DNA of 54,087 nt. Source: an uncultured Woeseia sp. Its GTDB lineage: Bacteria > Pseudomonadota > Gammaproteobacteria > Steroidobacterales > Woeseiaceae. The stretch's first letter is position 1. Every line of letters begins with the position of its first letter. This document shows, in pieces, positions 38,540 through 47,066 of this stretch. The stretch lies in the NCBI GenBank assembly GCA_913031125.1, contig CAJWFK010000018.1, positions 1 through 54,087 on the forward strand, read 5' to 3'. The position numbers were made by a program, and so were the translations under genes. Below the pieces are notes generated by a model, which was given only the letters and a program-made list of their open reading frames with translations, did not search any database and was not told the DNA's origin.

Positions 38540-39418
38540 TCAGCTGTCAGTTAAGGGGCCGTATGTTTCAGGGCGCCGATCTCGATAAAACTGCCAAAGG
38601 TCACGTACTTCACGCACCATCTCGAGATCGATATCGTGAATAAGTAGCTCATCATCGCCATAGCTGGCTTGTGCCTCAATCGTACCTCGCGGATTAACTA
38701 TGTAGCTCGACCCATAAAACTCGCCCATATTCATGGTCGTTGCCCATGGTTCTTCACTACCAACTCGGTTGATAGCGCCAATAAAGACGCCATTAGCAGC
38801 GGCCGATGCCGGTTGCTCTAGCTCCCAGAGATACTTGCTCAAACCCGCTACTGTTGCTGATGGATTTACAATGTATTCGGCACCATTTAACGCTAAGGCG
38901 CGCCAACCTTCGGGGAAATGTCGGTCGTAACAAATATATACACCGAGTTTTAAATATGCTGTGTCAAAGACTGGCCAGCCTGAATCTCCTGGTTTAAAGA
39001 AGAATTTTTCGTAAAATCCGGGGTCAACTTGTGGAATATGTGTCTTCCGGTATTTGCCTAAGTAAGACCCATCCGCATCTATTACGGCTGCGGTATTAAA
39101 ATATACCCCGGGCATTTCTTCCTCATAAATAGGTACGACGATAACCATTTCATGTTTTTTTGCGAATTCTCGCATAAGGGTAACCGTGTGTCCCTCTGGA
39201 ATTCTCTCAGCTGCGGCATACCATTTCCTGTCCTGACTTGGACAAAAGTATGGTTGGGTAAATACCTCCTGGAAACACAATACCTGTACAGCTTGTTCTG
39301 CCGCTTTTTCAATAAACGGGATATGTGCTTCAAGCATCTGGTCTCGGATAGCATCTGGTTCCATGGAACCGTCGCCTTTCAATGACATCTGTATTAGCCC
39401 GCATCGCACTTTCGACAT
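38540..39418 (-). CDS. beta-ureidopropionase / N-carbamoyl amidohydrolase (nitrilase superfamily)
   Basis: Hydrolyses N-carbamoyl-beta-alanine or N-carbamoyl-3-aminoisobutyrate to the amino acid, CO2 and ammonia. The nitrilase-fold Glu-Lys-Cys triad is E51 (CFQEVFTQPYF), K125 (YRKTHIP) and C163 (YICYDRHFPEG). NPSATVAG follows the Cys as in N-carbamoylases. It is the first gene of the operon and the last step of reductive pyrimidine degradation, so the whole path from base to beta-amino acid is present in six genes. No beta-alanine transaminase or malonic-semialdehyde dehydrogenase lies directly beside it. N-carbamoylputrescine as substrate is an alternative but does not fit the operon. Confidence 0.93.
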   Translation of the reverse strand: MSKVRCGLIQMSLKGDGSMEPDAIRDQMLEAHIPFIEKAAEQAVQVLCFQEVFTQPYFCPSQDRKWYAAAERIPEGHTVTLMREFAKKHEMVIVVPIYEEEMPGVYFNTAAVIDADGSYLGKYRKTHIPQVDPGFYEKFFFKPGDSGWPVFDTAYLKLGVYICYDRHFPEGWRALALNGAEYIVNPSATVAGLSKYLWELEQPASAAANGVFIGAINRVGSEEPWATTMNMGEFYGSSYIVNPRGTIEAQASYGDDELLIHDIDLEMVREVRDLWQFYRDRRPETYGPLTDS

Positions 39419-39574
39419 TGATCTTCCCCTAACGATTTTATTTGTTGGCGAGTTCTTATTCTTTTCATGAGGTTACCCGCTTAATTTACCGCATAAGGAT
39501 AACTTACCTAGGTCTTTCAGTTCCACTTCATAGTGATGATTCGTTTGCGAGACTTTGTTGTCCGGCCTATTTAT

Positions 39575-40840
39575 TCAAAAGGTAGATTTATTAATAAGCT
39601 CCTTTGACACCCTGTCCTTGTTTAGTCGTAACAGTAGTAGGGTTATGAGCACGCCCGACAAAGCAATAATTGCCAGGAAGGCGAAAAAATTATGGTGGCC
39701 GGAAACGCCGGGGTTTGCATCTAGAATCCGTCCAGCGATGGGGGCAAAAAATGCTTCTGGCGTATAACCGATAAAAGCAATCACAGCTACCGAGGCTCCG
39801 GTGAGGTGTTTGGGGGTGTTGGTTTCTTCCAGGAGGGCGTAGTAAATACCGCGGAGAGCGAATACGGCAAAGAAGGTGACGAATAGATTTAAATAAATTA
39901 CCAAGAGTGAGGTGCTATCCAGTGTTGCAAAAGCCAAGAATCCATAGGCTGCGACAAGCAATATAAACATCGCACATATAGAACGTGCAGAATCAAATCT
40001 GTCCGCAATAATGCCGGCCAGAATGCAAGCTATTGGGCGCACATAAGCTCCATAAGTTGAGAGCTTTGCAGCATCTATTTCATTCATATTGAGTACTTGG
40101 ACCGCATAAAGTGAGTAGTTATCTAAGCCTTTGTAACCGCAGTACGCACAAATAATGACAGCAGCCTGCGCCCAGATGAGTGGTTTACGTATGACTTGGG
40201 GTATCCCGGTAAACAAACTCCGTTTTTCGCTTAAGGCTGTTTTTTCATGTGGGACTAGAAACCAGACAATTACCGAACAGAGTAGTCCAATAAGAGAATA
40301 GAATAGAACGATGCTGCGTAAGCCAGCTTTACGCTCCGCATCAGTCACTAGATCTGCGTTTGGTATATAGAGAATGAGAATACCGACAGAAAATGCTGCA
40401 AATACGGCAGCCGCTAGGCCCCTACCGCCATCGAGAATGCCAAATGCTATACCCTGGGAGTTAGTACCCCCCCAATCTCGGGTGGCCTTGATCAGCGCTG
40501 CCCAAAATAGTAATGAAGTACTTATCCCCCAGAAAGCGTATAGGGCCGTCATTTGCCAGACTCCGGGATAGGTTGCCATATATAAGCCGCCTAAACTGGT
40601 TAGTATTAGCGACACTGCTATTAAGGAACGCGCGGAATATCGATCTGCAAAAGGCCCACCTAAAAAGTAAGAAAACATTGCGGCTAAACCATACGCTGCA
40701 AACATGTCGCCCAGTTGCGTGTTCGTGATGTCAAATGCTTCAAGCATTGTGGGTCGAAAAAAACGTTGTGTATGAAAGGGCAATCCATAAATCATCTCGC
40801 CTGCGAGGATTAATGCTGTAATTCTGAGAATTCGAGCCAT
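39575..40840 (-). CDS. MFS transporter
   Basis: A major facilitator permease of 421 residues with about twelve helices. AMFSYFLGGPFADRYSARSLI is the loop 2-3 motif region (seen as SYFLGGPFADRYS), and the central loop is LVPHEKTALSEKRSLF. The short C-terminus RLNKDRVSKELINKSTF is basic. It is the last gene of a minus-strand set with oxygenase, MBL hydrolase, homoserine dehydrogenase and aldehyde dehydrogenase. It probably imports the substrate of that set. No signature fixes the transported compound. It is about 156 bp away from the ureidopropionase gene upstream of the pyrimidine operon. Confidence 0.8.
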   Translation of the reverse strand: MARILRITALILAGEMIYGLPFHTQRFFRPTMLEAFDITNTQLGDMFAAYGLAAMFSYFLGGPFADRYSARSLIAVSLILTSLGGLYMATYPGVWQMTALYAFWGISTSLLFWAALIKATRDWGGTNSQGIAFGILDGGRGLAAAVFAAFSVGILILYIPNADLVTDAERKAGLRSIVLFYSLIGLLCSVIVWFLVPHEKTALSEKRSLFTGIPQVIRKPLIWAQAAVIICAYCGYKGLDNYSLYAVQVLNMNEIDAAKLSTYGAYVRPIACILAGIIADRFDSARSICAMFILLVAAYGFLAFATLDSTSLLVIYLNLFVTFFAVFALRGIYYALLEETNTPKHLTGASVAVIAFIGYTPEAFFAPIAGRILDANPGVSGHHNFFAFLAIIALSGVLITLLLLRLNKDRVSKELINKSTF

Positions 40841-40907
40841 TACGAGACGCTATCGATCATTGTTTCGGTGAAAGGTAGAGAAATGATTGTTAATAGCCAT
40901 GGCGCCA

Positions 40908-41771
40908 CTAGAAGAATACTAAACAGCGCGTCTCGATACTTTCTCGAGGCGACCCGCCTTGTGGAATATTGGGATCTTCAAAAGATGAATGTATAGTGAA
41001 GCGGGCCCTGCCATCAGTGGCTGAATCAAAAGTCTTGAATATCAACGCTTCATCGCTTTGCATGTTGGGAAAGTAATACCAGCGTTGTCTGGGATCATAT
41101 AAGGCTACTTGAATTTCCCCAATACGCTCCTCAGCCCGTCTTTCCATTGAAACAATTGATTCTGGTGCTAGGGTCTCAGCATCACACAGAGCCAATGGGT
41201 GGTTGTAAACAGTTCCTGCAATCGAGCGCCAGACATTAATGATGGCGAAGCGTTGCTGCATTAGCTTATTGCCCTCGTTAATCCGATCGCCAAAGTAGTC
41301 TTGGCAGCGTTTGATTCCGGATCGAGCAGTATAATCGTTATGAATGATTGCGGCGGGCTCTCGCATACCTGTTTCTTTTTGTCTGTTGAGGCAAGCTGAT
41401 CGTCTTGTATGGTCAAAAATTTCAATTCGCTTGGCACCGGTAATTTCAGTAACCAGTGTTGCCATTTCTTTTTGGTAGGTAGAGTTAATTTGTGTGTCAC
41501 TGAAAAAGTCGGTTACTTGCGATTTGTGTGACACAAGCTTAAATCCTTCGACATCGAGGTTTGATTTTTTTTTCGTCTCACGGCCATCATAAATATTTAC
41601 TTCTTGCGACGAGAAATTGCCGACGTGATCTGTTTCATCGCCGCCACCCTTGGAAGGAATATAGACTAGGGGAACATCATGATTAGCTAGAAATTTTAAC
41701 GGTGCTTTGACGGGATCCATTTGTGGGCTGAGATTGTCAGCTACCATATTTGAAGTCATAGATATCACCAT
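40908..41771 (-). CDS. CmcJ/NvfI-family putative non-heme iron oxygenase
   Basis: A 287-residue protein of the family that includes CmcJ, NvfI, AsaB and gibberellin GA4 desaturase-like enzymes, some being Fe(II)/2-oxoglutarate oxygenases. I recognise it from IFDHTRRSA, the HxD in IIHNDYT, INVWRSIAGTVYNHPLALCD, MQSDEALIFKTFDS and the late IHSSFEDPN, whose His may be the third iron ligand. Three ATG codons (41771, 41759, 41747) compete for the start and none has a clear ribosome site. The start overlaps the end of the MBL-fold gene by 11-35 bp. In bacteria this family occurs in secondary metabolism and degradation; here it is part of a catabolic-looking operon. Confidence 0.72.
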   Translation of the reverse strand: MVISMTSNMVADNLSPQMDPVKAPLKFLANHDVPLVYIPSKGGGDETDHVGNFSSQEVNIYDGRETKKKSNLDVEGFKLVSHKSQVTDFFSDTQINSTYQKEMATLVTEITGAKRIEIFDHTRRSACLNRQKETGMREPAAIIHNDYTARSGIKRCQDYFGDRINEGNKLMQQRFAIINVWRSIAGTVYNHPLALCDAETLAPESIVSMERRAEERIGEIQVALYDPRQRWYYFPNMQSDEALIFKTFDSATDGRARFTIHSSFEDPNIPQGGSPRESIETRCLVFF

Positions 41772-42597
41772 TGGAAATGATGTGACCTACGGACGGTGAT
41801 GGGAAATGCGACGTCAATATAAGTGTATCCGTGTCGCAGTGTGTGTTTAGAAAATCTTTGCGGGTTTTAGTCGACATTGCAAGATCATAGTCGGAGTTGC
41901 AGCTCCAATCTGGTTCGGCCAACTGCACTGGACTATGAATGAGGTCGCCACACATCACTGCACGGGCACCTCCGGATTTTAGATGAATTGCCACATGGCC
42001 AATTGAATGGCCAATCGTTGGCTCCAGCCATACCTGATCATCAAGTGCATAGTCTAGGTCCACCAGTATTGCCTGTTTAGCTTCCATGATGGGCAGTAAA
42101 TTGTCGATAAATATTTGATGACCTTCATCTTCCATTGCCTGATATTCATCACGTGCAAAAATGTATTTGGCATTTGGAAATGTCGGAATCCAGCGGCCAT
42201 CGACAAATATCGTATTCCATCCACAATGATCCGAATGTAGGTGGGTGCAAAAAACGAAATCGATTTCGTTAGGGTGCGTGCCAGCCGTTTCAAGATTCGT
42301 GAGCCACAATTTATTGCGGCGCTGATGCCAGCTAGGTGGGTCGGCATAGGATTTGTCGCAGCCACAGCAAGTATCGATCAAAATACAGTGATGTTTGGTT
42401 TTTACCAAATAAGAGACCACTGGCATGACGAGACAGCCGCTAGTCGGACATAATGCCTTGGGCTCAAGCCAGGAGCGGTATGGTTCGAGTGCCTCCGGGG
42501 TTGCTTCATCAAACATGTCAGTTGGCAAGTACACAGGCACTTCATGCTCGATGATGCGTTGTACCGTGATGTCACCTAGCTGCTGCAGTATAGCCAT
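41737..42597 (-). CDS. MBL-fold metallo-hydrolase
   Basis: A metallo-beta-lactamase-fold hydrolase of 286 residues. The di-metal motif HLHSDHCGW gives H119, H121, D123 and H124; further ligands are the His in TIGHSIGH, the Asp in MCGDLIHS and the His in ILTSHFPSP. The arrangement and length are close to the group that contains lactonases and alkylsulfatase-like or N-acyl-homoserine-lactone hydrolases. No signal peptide is seen, so it is cytoplasmic. It lies 9 bp behind the homoserine dehydrogenase gene. A lactone-opening role would fit the next gene, but this is inference. Confidence 0.87.
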   Translation of the reverse strand: MAILQQLGDITVQRIIEHEVPVYLPTDMFDEATPEALEPYRSWLEPKALCPTSGCLVMPVVSYLVKTKHHCILIDTCCGCDKSYADPPSWHQRRNKLWLTNLETAGTHPNEIDFVFCTHLHSDHCGWNTIFVDGRWIPTFPNAKYIFARDEYQAMEDEGHQIFIDNLLPIMEAKQAILVDLDYALDDQVWLEPTIGHSIGHVAIHLKSGGARAVMCGDLIHSPVQLAEPDWSCNSDYDLAMSTKTRKDFLNTHCDTDTLILTSHFPSPSVGHIISNGDIYDFKYGS

Positions 42598-42605
42598 AAT
42601 TTAAT

Positions 42606-43628
42606 TCATCGTGAAAACGAGAGTATATCGCCAATTAGGGCATATCCTGTTTCAATCCGTCCAGCGCCTGGGCCGATCAAAGTAATATCACCAAGTAATT
42701 CGGTACTAAAAGTAATGGCATTAGTAGCGCCGCTAATACCATGTAAAGGGTGGTCGGAGTTCACACGCGCTGGTTTTACTGAACCCTGGATGACATCGCC
42801 TTCTTTGTCGACTGTCCCAATCAGCTTCCAGCGCTGGTCTTTATCTCTGGCAGCCTTTATATCGGTTTTAGTTAATCCCCTTATTCCCACGCAGTTAACG
42901 TCTTCCATGGTCATACTTTGCCCCATAACTAGGTTAGCGAGGATCACCACTTTGGCTGCTGCATCATGCCCATCGACATCCCCCGTCGGGTCCGCTTCTG
43001 CATAGCCTCTCGCCTGTGCATCTTCTAGAGCAGCTGAATACTCGGCTCCCTTCTCCATTTCACCAAGTATGTAATTAGTCGTTCCATTCAGAATGCCCTG
43101 AATTTTCGTGATACCGGCGGCAATGAGGGAGTTCATTCCAAGCGTCAGTGTCGGGGTGCCACTCATCACTGTTCCTTCTACTCCAATCCTTCCACCATGC
43201 GATTCACATAGTGCTAGCAATTTCGGGAAATGTAATGCAGCTGGACCTTTATTTGTGGTTGCGACATTCATTCCGAGTTGCAGTGCCTGAATAATATGAC
43301 TGAGTGCAGGCTCACCAGTTTCGAGATCTGTATAGGACAACTCAATTAATACGTTGGCACCGCTTTTTTCTATTGTTTCCCTGGCGTCCCAGTCTTTGTA
43401 TGCGGCCGGGAATTGTTTCAGGTCACCATTTGATCTGACATGATCCAGAATGAGCTGTGGGTCGAAACCTTCCGGCTCCGCAATGCTGCCCTTCAAAAGG
43501 TCACAAACCGCTACGATTCTGATGTCGACTCCATATCTCTCGCTCAGCAAGGATGTTTTGGTTGCCAGAATTTCCGCTAAACCCTGACCGACATTACCGA
43601 AACCAATAATTGCCAATTTATATTTCAT
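42606..43628 (-). CDS. homoserine dehydrogenase without ACT domain
   Basis: An NAD(P)-dependent homoserine dehydrogenase homologue of 340 residues. The Rossmann motif is IIGFGNVGQGLAEIL (9-16 core) and the catalytic domain has GTTNYILGEME and ADPTGDVDGHDAAAKVVILAN, the family signature. The C-terminal ACT domain that mediates threonine feedback in most bacterial enzymes (about 430 residues) is absent. The setting is not a threonine operon: aldehyde dehydrogenase upstream, MBL hydrolase and oxygenase downstream. It may therefore oxidise homoserine, or a similar beta-substituted alcohol, in a catabolic direction. Confidence 0.85.
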   Translation of the reverse strand: MKYKLAIIGFGNVGQGLAEILATKTSLLSERYGVDIRIVAVCDLLKGSIAEPEGFDPQLILDHVRSNGDLKQFPAAYKDWDARETIEKSGANVLIELSYTDLETGEPALSHIIQALQLGMNVATTNKGPAALHFPKLLALCESHGGRIGVEGTVMSGTPTLTLGMNSLIAAGITKIQGILNGTTNYILGEMEKGAEYSAALEDAQARGYAEADPTGDVDGHDAAAKVVILANLVMGQSMTMEDVNCVGIRGLTKTDIKAARDKDQRWKLIGTVDKEGDVIQGSVKPARVNSDHPLHGISGATNAITFSTELLGDITLIGPGAGRIETGYALIGDILSFSR

Positions 43629-43650
43629 CTTCGAGTCTCTTTCCTTTTAA

Positions 43651-45027
43651 CTACAGGTTAAAACAATAAGTCTTGAGTTCTGTCATTTCATGGATAGCAT
43701 GCGCTACGCCTTCACGGCCAAGTCCGGATCCACGCATACCACCAAATGGCATCGCGTCAACCCGATAGTCACTGCTGTCATTAATTATTACCCCGCCACA
43801 CTCTAGCGCGTCTGCTATACGATGTGCCGTGCTAAGGTTGCTAGTAAATACGCCAGCTTGCAAACCTAAGTCCACGTCATTTGCCCGTTGAATCGCATCA
43901 CTCAGCTTCTTGAACGGGTACAGGGCAACCACTGGCCCAAACACTTCCTCTTTTGAAATGAGGCATTCAGGAGAAACATTGTCCATAACGGTTGGTTCAA
44001 AAAAGCGGCCGGTAGAATTACCGCCCGCCAGTAGATTCCCGCCATGGGAAATTGCATCTTCAACAAAAGCCTTCACCTTTTGAAGTGCGCCATCATTGAT
44101 CATAGGCCCTACGTCAGTTGTTTCGTCGAGCTTGTTACCAATCTTAAGATTTTTCGTTTGTTCGACGAACGAGTTTGAAAATACTTCGTAAATCTCCTGC
44201 TCTACAAATATCCTCTGGACATGTAGACAGTTTTGTCCAGCTGCCCAGAATGCTCCGCTGACGGTGGAACTTACTGCCAACTCGAGATCGGCATCTGCCA
44301 TCACAATGCTAGGGCAGTTGCTGCCAAGCTCCATACCTATTTTTTTTAGCCCAGTCTGCGTCAGAATACGGTTTCCTACCTCCGGGCCTCCGGTGAACGA
44401 CACCATTCGGACGCGACGGTCAGACACAAGTTGATCACCAATTTTTGCACCAGAGCCAGTTATCAATTGCAGTATCCCCTGCGGCAATTCTGTTTTGGCA
44501 AACAAATCAACTAGTTTCTTTGCCGATAGTGGTGTCGACGAGTGTGGTTTTAGGATAGTCGCATTTCCAGCCGCTACGGCAGGGCCTATTTTATGCGCAA
44601 CTAAATTAAGGGGGTCGTTATATGGTGTGATAGCTACGACGACTCCAACCGGGCAGCGCTTAAAATAACCAAAACGATTCTCTGATCCGGGCATTTGGTC
44701 AAACGCGATGGTCTCCCCATTAATCCTACGAGCCTCTTCGGAGCTAATACGTAATGTTTCAACACATCGAAGTACTTCTTTTCTTGCCTCACGAATTGTT
44801 TTCACCCCTTCCATAGCAATAGTACGCGCGAACTCTTCCGCTGAATCTGCAACAGCTTCGGCAACTTGGCGTAGAGCGGTCACGCGTATATGGGTTGAAA
44901 GATTGCGGCCAATGTCGCTTGCTGCACTGGCGGCAGCTAATACTTGTTCGACTTCTTCGTGACTTGCACTGTGAACAGTACCAACAAGTTTATCGGTTCC
45001 TGGGTCAAAAACTTCAATAACATTCAT
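43651..45027 (-). CDS. aldehyde dehydrogenase (lactaldehyde/phosphonoacetaldehyde-like)
   Basis: An NAD(P)-dependent aldehyde dehydrogenase of 458 residues. It shows TPYNDPLNLVAHKIGPA (134-150), KPHSSTP (160-166), FTGG (211-214), E233 in MELGSNCP and the nucleophile C267 in AAGQNCLHVQRI. TPYND instead of TPWNF and the GQNC-LHVQR loop are seen in the lactaldehyde, phosphonoacetaldehyde and sulfoacetaldehyde dehydrogenase branch. It is not a close relative of the ALDH at 6.9-8.3 kb. It is first in the minus-strand set and could oxidise the semialdehyde formed by the homoserine dehydrogenase homologue next to it. Confidence 0.87.
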   Translation of the reverse strand: MNVIEVFDPGTDKLVGTVHSASHEEVEQVLAAASAASDIGRNLSTHIRVTALRQVAEAVADSAEEFARTIAMEGVKTIREARKEVLRCVETLRISSEEARRINGETIAFDQMPGSENRFGYFKRCPVGVVVAITPYNDPLNLVAHKIGPAVAAGNATILKPHSSTPLSAKKLVDLFAKTELPQGILQLITGSGAKIGDQLVSDRRVRMVSFTGGPEVGNRILTQTGLKKIGMELGSNCPSIVMADADLELAVSSTVSGAFWAAGQNCLHVQRIFVEQEIYEVFSNSFVEQTKNLKIGNKLDETTDVGPMINDGALQKVKAFVEDAISHGGNLLAGGNSTGRFFEPTVMDNVSPECLISKEEVFGPVVALYPFKKLSDAIQRANDVDLGLQAGVFTSNLSTAHRIADALECGGVIINDSSDYRVDAMPFGGMRGSGLGREGVAHAIHEMTELKTYCFNL

Positions 45028-45141
45028 TTTTTACTAATTTACCCCGTTATGGTGTGCTACACGCGCTACAATATTAGGACTCTTTGAAATTATTGATTTT
45101 GCCAAACAGCTTTCTCACCGCTCTTTTATGGCATGATAGAA

Positions 45142-45174
45142 ATTATACAATGTATAATAATTACTATGATTCAA
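45142..45174 (-). promoter_or_regulatory. promoter/operator element, minus-strand copy
   Basis: On the minus strand TTGAATCA (45174-45167), 17 bases, then TGTATAAT (45149-45142). It contains a consensus TATAAT box pointing to the aldehyde dehydrogenase operon. The identical pair at identical spacing occurs on the plus strand at 45262-45294. ATTATACA-A-TGTATAAT at 45142-45158 is also a perfect 8-1-8 palindrome. Confidence 0.5.
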
Positions 45175-45261
45175 ACTATACCTGTTTAAGTACTCAATGG
45201 TAGAGAATACCTATTTTTTCCAATAACATAAGACATTCACCATGCTTTACGCTTATTGTAA

Positions 45262-45294
45262 TTGAATCAGTGATAGATATCATCGGTGTATAAT
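45262..45294 (+). promoter_or_regulatory. promoter/operator element, plus-strand copy
   Basis: TTGAATCA, 17 bases, then TGTATAAT, ending 30 bp before the ATG of the ABC ATPase. TATAAT at 45289-45294 is a perfect -10 box at a suitable distance for a short leader. The TTGAAT is 21 bases from it, too far for a standard -35, so the eight-base block may be an activator site. Confidence 0.5.
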
Positions 45295-45324
45295 GTATAG
45301 CATCTTATAGTTTATAGTTAACAT

Positions 45325-46434
45325 ATGACCAACGTAGATTCACACAGCGAAATCATTTCAATCCAGAGCGTTACCAAGCGGTTTGGTGATGTAGTGGCAG
45401 TAAATAACGCTGATTTGGAAATAGGCGAGGGCGAATTCTTTTCAGTGCTGGGCCCTTCAGGGTGCGGAAAAACGACATTGCTGCGTATGTTGGCTGGCTT
45501 TGAGACGCCTAGCGAAGGTGAGATTTATATCGATCAGCAGCCGATGTCGACGATACCGCCGCACCTTCGTCCCGTGAACATGGTATTTCAGAGCTATGCG
45601 ATTTTTCCGCACCTCGATGTTGGTAAGAATATTGCGTTTGGTTTACGTAAATCGGGTTTGTCGAAAAAAGAGATTCAGTCCAAGGTACAGGAGATGCTTG
45701 ATCTTATTGCGCTGCCAGGTTACGCCAACCGCGCGCCGACACAGCTTTCAGGGGGTGAGCGCCAACGGGTGGCTTTAGCAAGGGCGCTTATCAAGCGGCC
45801 GAAGGTCTTATTGTTAGATGAGCCGCTGGGTGCTTTGGATAAAAAGCTTAGAGAGCAGATGCAGCTTGAATTGAGAGCGTTGCAGAAGTCGGTAGGAATT
45901 ACATTCGTTTTTGTGACCCACGACCAGGAAGAAGCGCTTACGCTTTCGGATCGTATTGCGGTCATGTCGGGCGGGCGTGTTTTGCAGGTTGAAGCACCAG
46001 TCGGTCTTTATGAAAAGCCGACATCGCGCTTCGTCGCCGATTTTATCGGGACGATGAATTTTTTTGAAGGGAAAATGTGCGAATCCAGTCTTGGGAAGGC
46101 CAGGGTGGATGCAGGTCCACTAGGGATGGTGGACGCAGTCAGCGATAATACGGAACCTGATGCGGGTCAATCCGTCACTATTGCGATTCGTCCAGAAAAA
46201 ATACGATTACATCTCTCAAAGCCCGATAATGTTGAGAATATGGTTGAAGCTCGAATCGGTGCAGCGTCATATCTCGGTGATCGTAGCCATTTTCAAGTGT
46301 TTTTGGCCGGGCGGGAAGAACCCGTTGCTGTAGCAGTACAGAATATGGAGACTGAGTCACGGACCACGGAATCGGAGCAATCTGTATGGCTAAGTTTCTC
46401 GTCTCAGTCAGTAGTTATTTTGCACTCTGACTAG
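45325..46434 (+). CDS. ABC transporter ATP-binding protein (PotA-type)
   Basis: The ATPase of a polyamine/opine/iron-type ABC importer, 369 residues. Walker A GPSGCGKTT (43-51), Q-loop VFQSYAIFPH, signature LSGGERQRVALARAL (141-155), Walker B VLLLDEPLGALD (161-172) and H-loop VTHDQEE are intact. A C-terminal TOBE domain follows (about 240-369, IAIRPEKIRLHL). It stands alone on the plus strand, divergent from the aldehyde dehydrogenase operon. The PotD-type binding protein at 52.7-53.8 kb is the only other ABC component in view. The permeases are absent and may lie beyond the right edge. Confidence 0.92.
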   Translation: MTNVDSHSEIISIQSVTKRFGDVVAVNNADLEIGEGEFFSVLGPSGCGKTTLLRMLAGFETPSEGEIYIDQQPMSTIPPHLRPVNMVFQSYAIFPHLDVGKNIAFGLRKSGLSKKEIQSKVQEMLDLIALPGYANRAPTQLSGGERQRVALARALIKRPKVLLLDEPLGALDKKLREQMQLELRALQKSVGITFVFVTHDQEEALTLSDRIAVMSGGRVLQVEAPVGLYEKPTSRFVADFIGTMNFFEGKMCESSLGKARVDAGPLGMVDAVSDNTEPDAGQSVTIAIRPEKIRLHLSKPDNVENMVEARIGAASYLGDRSHFQVFLAGREEPVAVAVQNMETESRTTESEQSVWLSFSSQSVVILHSD

Positions 46435-46466
46435 AATTCGCGAAGTGGTGCACTCAGGTAATTCTC

Positions 46467-47066
46467 TTATTTATACATCCATGCATAAAGAGCCAGCATA
46501 GGCTTTGTGCCTGGACGTTTCCCCTCTGCACCTCCAAAAGGTCGGCAAATGATGTCACCGCTCTCCACCCGCACCCAAGGTGCATCTCCAGATTTCCATT
46601 CCGGCGATCCGCTGATGACAAGAAAGACACCTTCTGATTCATAGCTTGTTGGCGGATAAGTAAGTCCTGGTCCGAGCATTAACACTCCAAAAGACATCTT
46701 GCTACTGCTTATTAGGCCTAAGGCACTCCAGCCATAATTGTCCATAAAATCAGCGCCTTTGTTCTCTGCGTTATAACGAGGATTTTGCGCCCATACCAAA
46801 GTTGGTTCGAGTTCTCGGATAGCAGCACCGACAGCGGCTGCCGGACCTGTTTCAGCCATATCAAGAAGTTGGGACAAATGCCGGCACCCCGGCACTGCCT
46901 CAGGTTGCTGCGGTTGGTCAGGGTCTGGTTCGAGAGTCTCCATCAAGTCAAGTACCCGTCTGATTTGCGATGAGCAGGCAGTGTTTTTCTCCACTTCATC
47001 CTCAAAAATATTCTTAACTGATTTGATTAAACGGATTTTTGTATTCTTTATTTTTTCGTGCTCCAT
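46467..47066 (-). CDS. DMSP-lyase-like cupin lacking metal ligands
   Basis: A 199-residue protein whose C-terminal cupin resembles the DddL/DddQ group of dimethylsulfoniopropionate lyases: MLGPGLTYP, VFLVISGSPEWKSGDAPW and PMLALYAW line up in order. The family's metal motif YPxHxHxxxExY reads instead YPPTSYESEGVF, so the two His, the Glu and the Tyr are replaced by T140, Y142, G146 and F148. The later conserved His region reads PFGGAEGKRP. Lyase activity is therefore unlikely, and a binding or otherwise altered function is expected. An AGGAG site precedes the ATG, which follows the aldo/keto reductase stop directly. Confidence 0.65.
   Translation of the reverse strand: MEHEKIKNTKIRLIKSVKNIFEDEVEKNTACSSQIRRVLDLMETLEPDPDQPQQPEAVPGCRHLSQLLDMAETGPAAAVGAAIRELEPTLVWAQNPRYNAENKGADFMDNYGWSALGLISSSKMSFGVLMLGPGLTYPPTSYESEGVFLVISGSPEWKSGDAPWVRVESGDIICRPFGGAEGKRPGTKPMLALYAWMYK

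Noticed and set aside
41737..42597. MBL-fold protein as a confirmed acyl-homoserine-lactone lactonase
   Set aside because: The HxHxDH motif is common to the whole superfamily; no specific lactonase marker could be verified and no acylase or LuxR/LuxI is present.
46467..47066. Active DMSP lyase
   Set aside because: The metal-binding His, Glu and Tyr are all replaced, so catalysis by the known mechanism is not supported.
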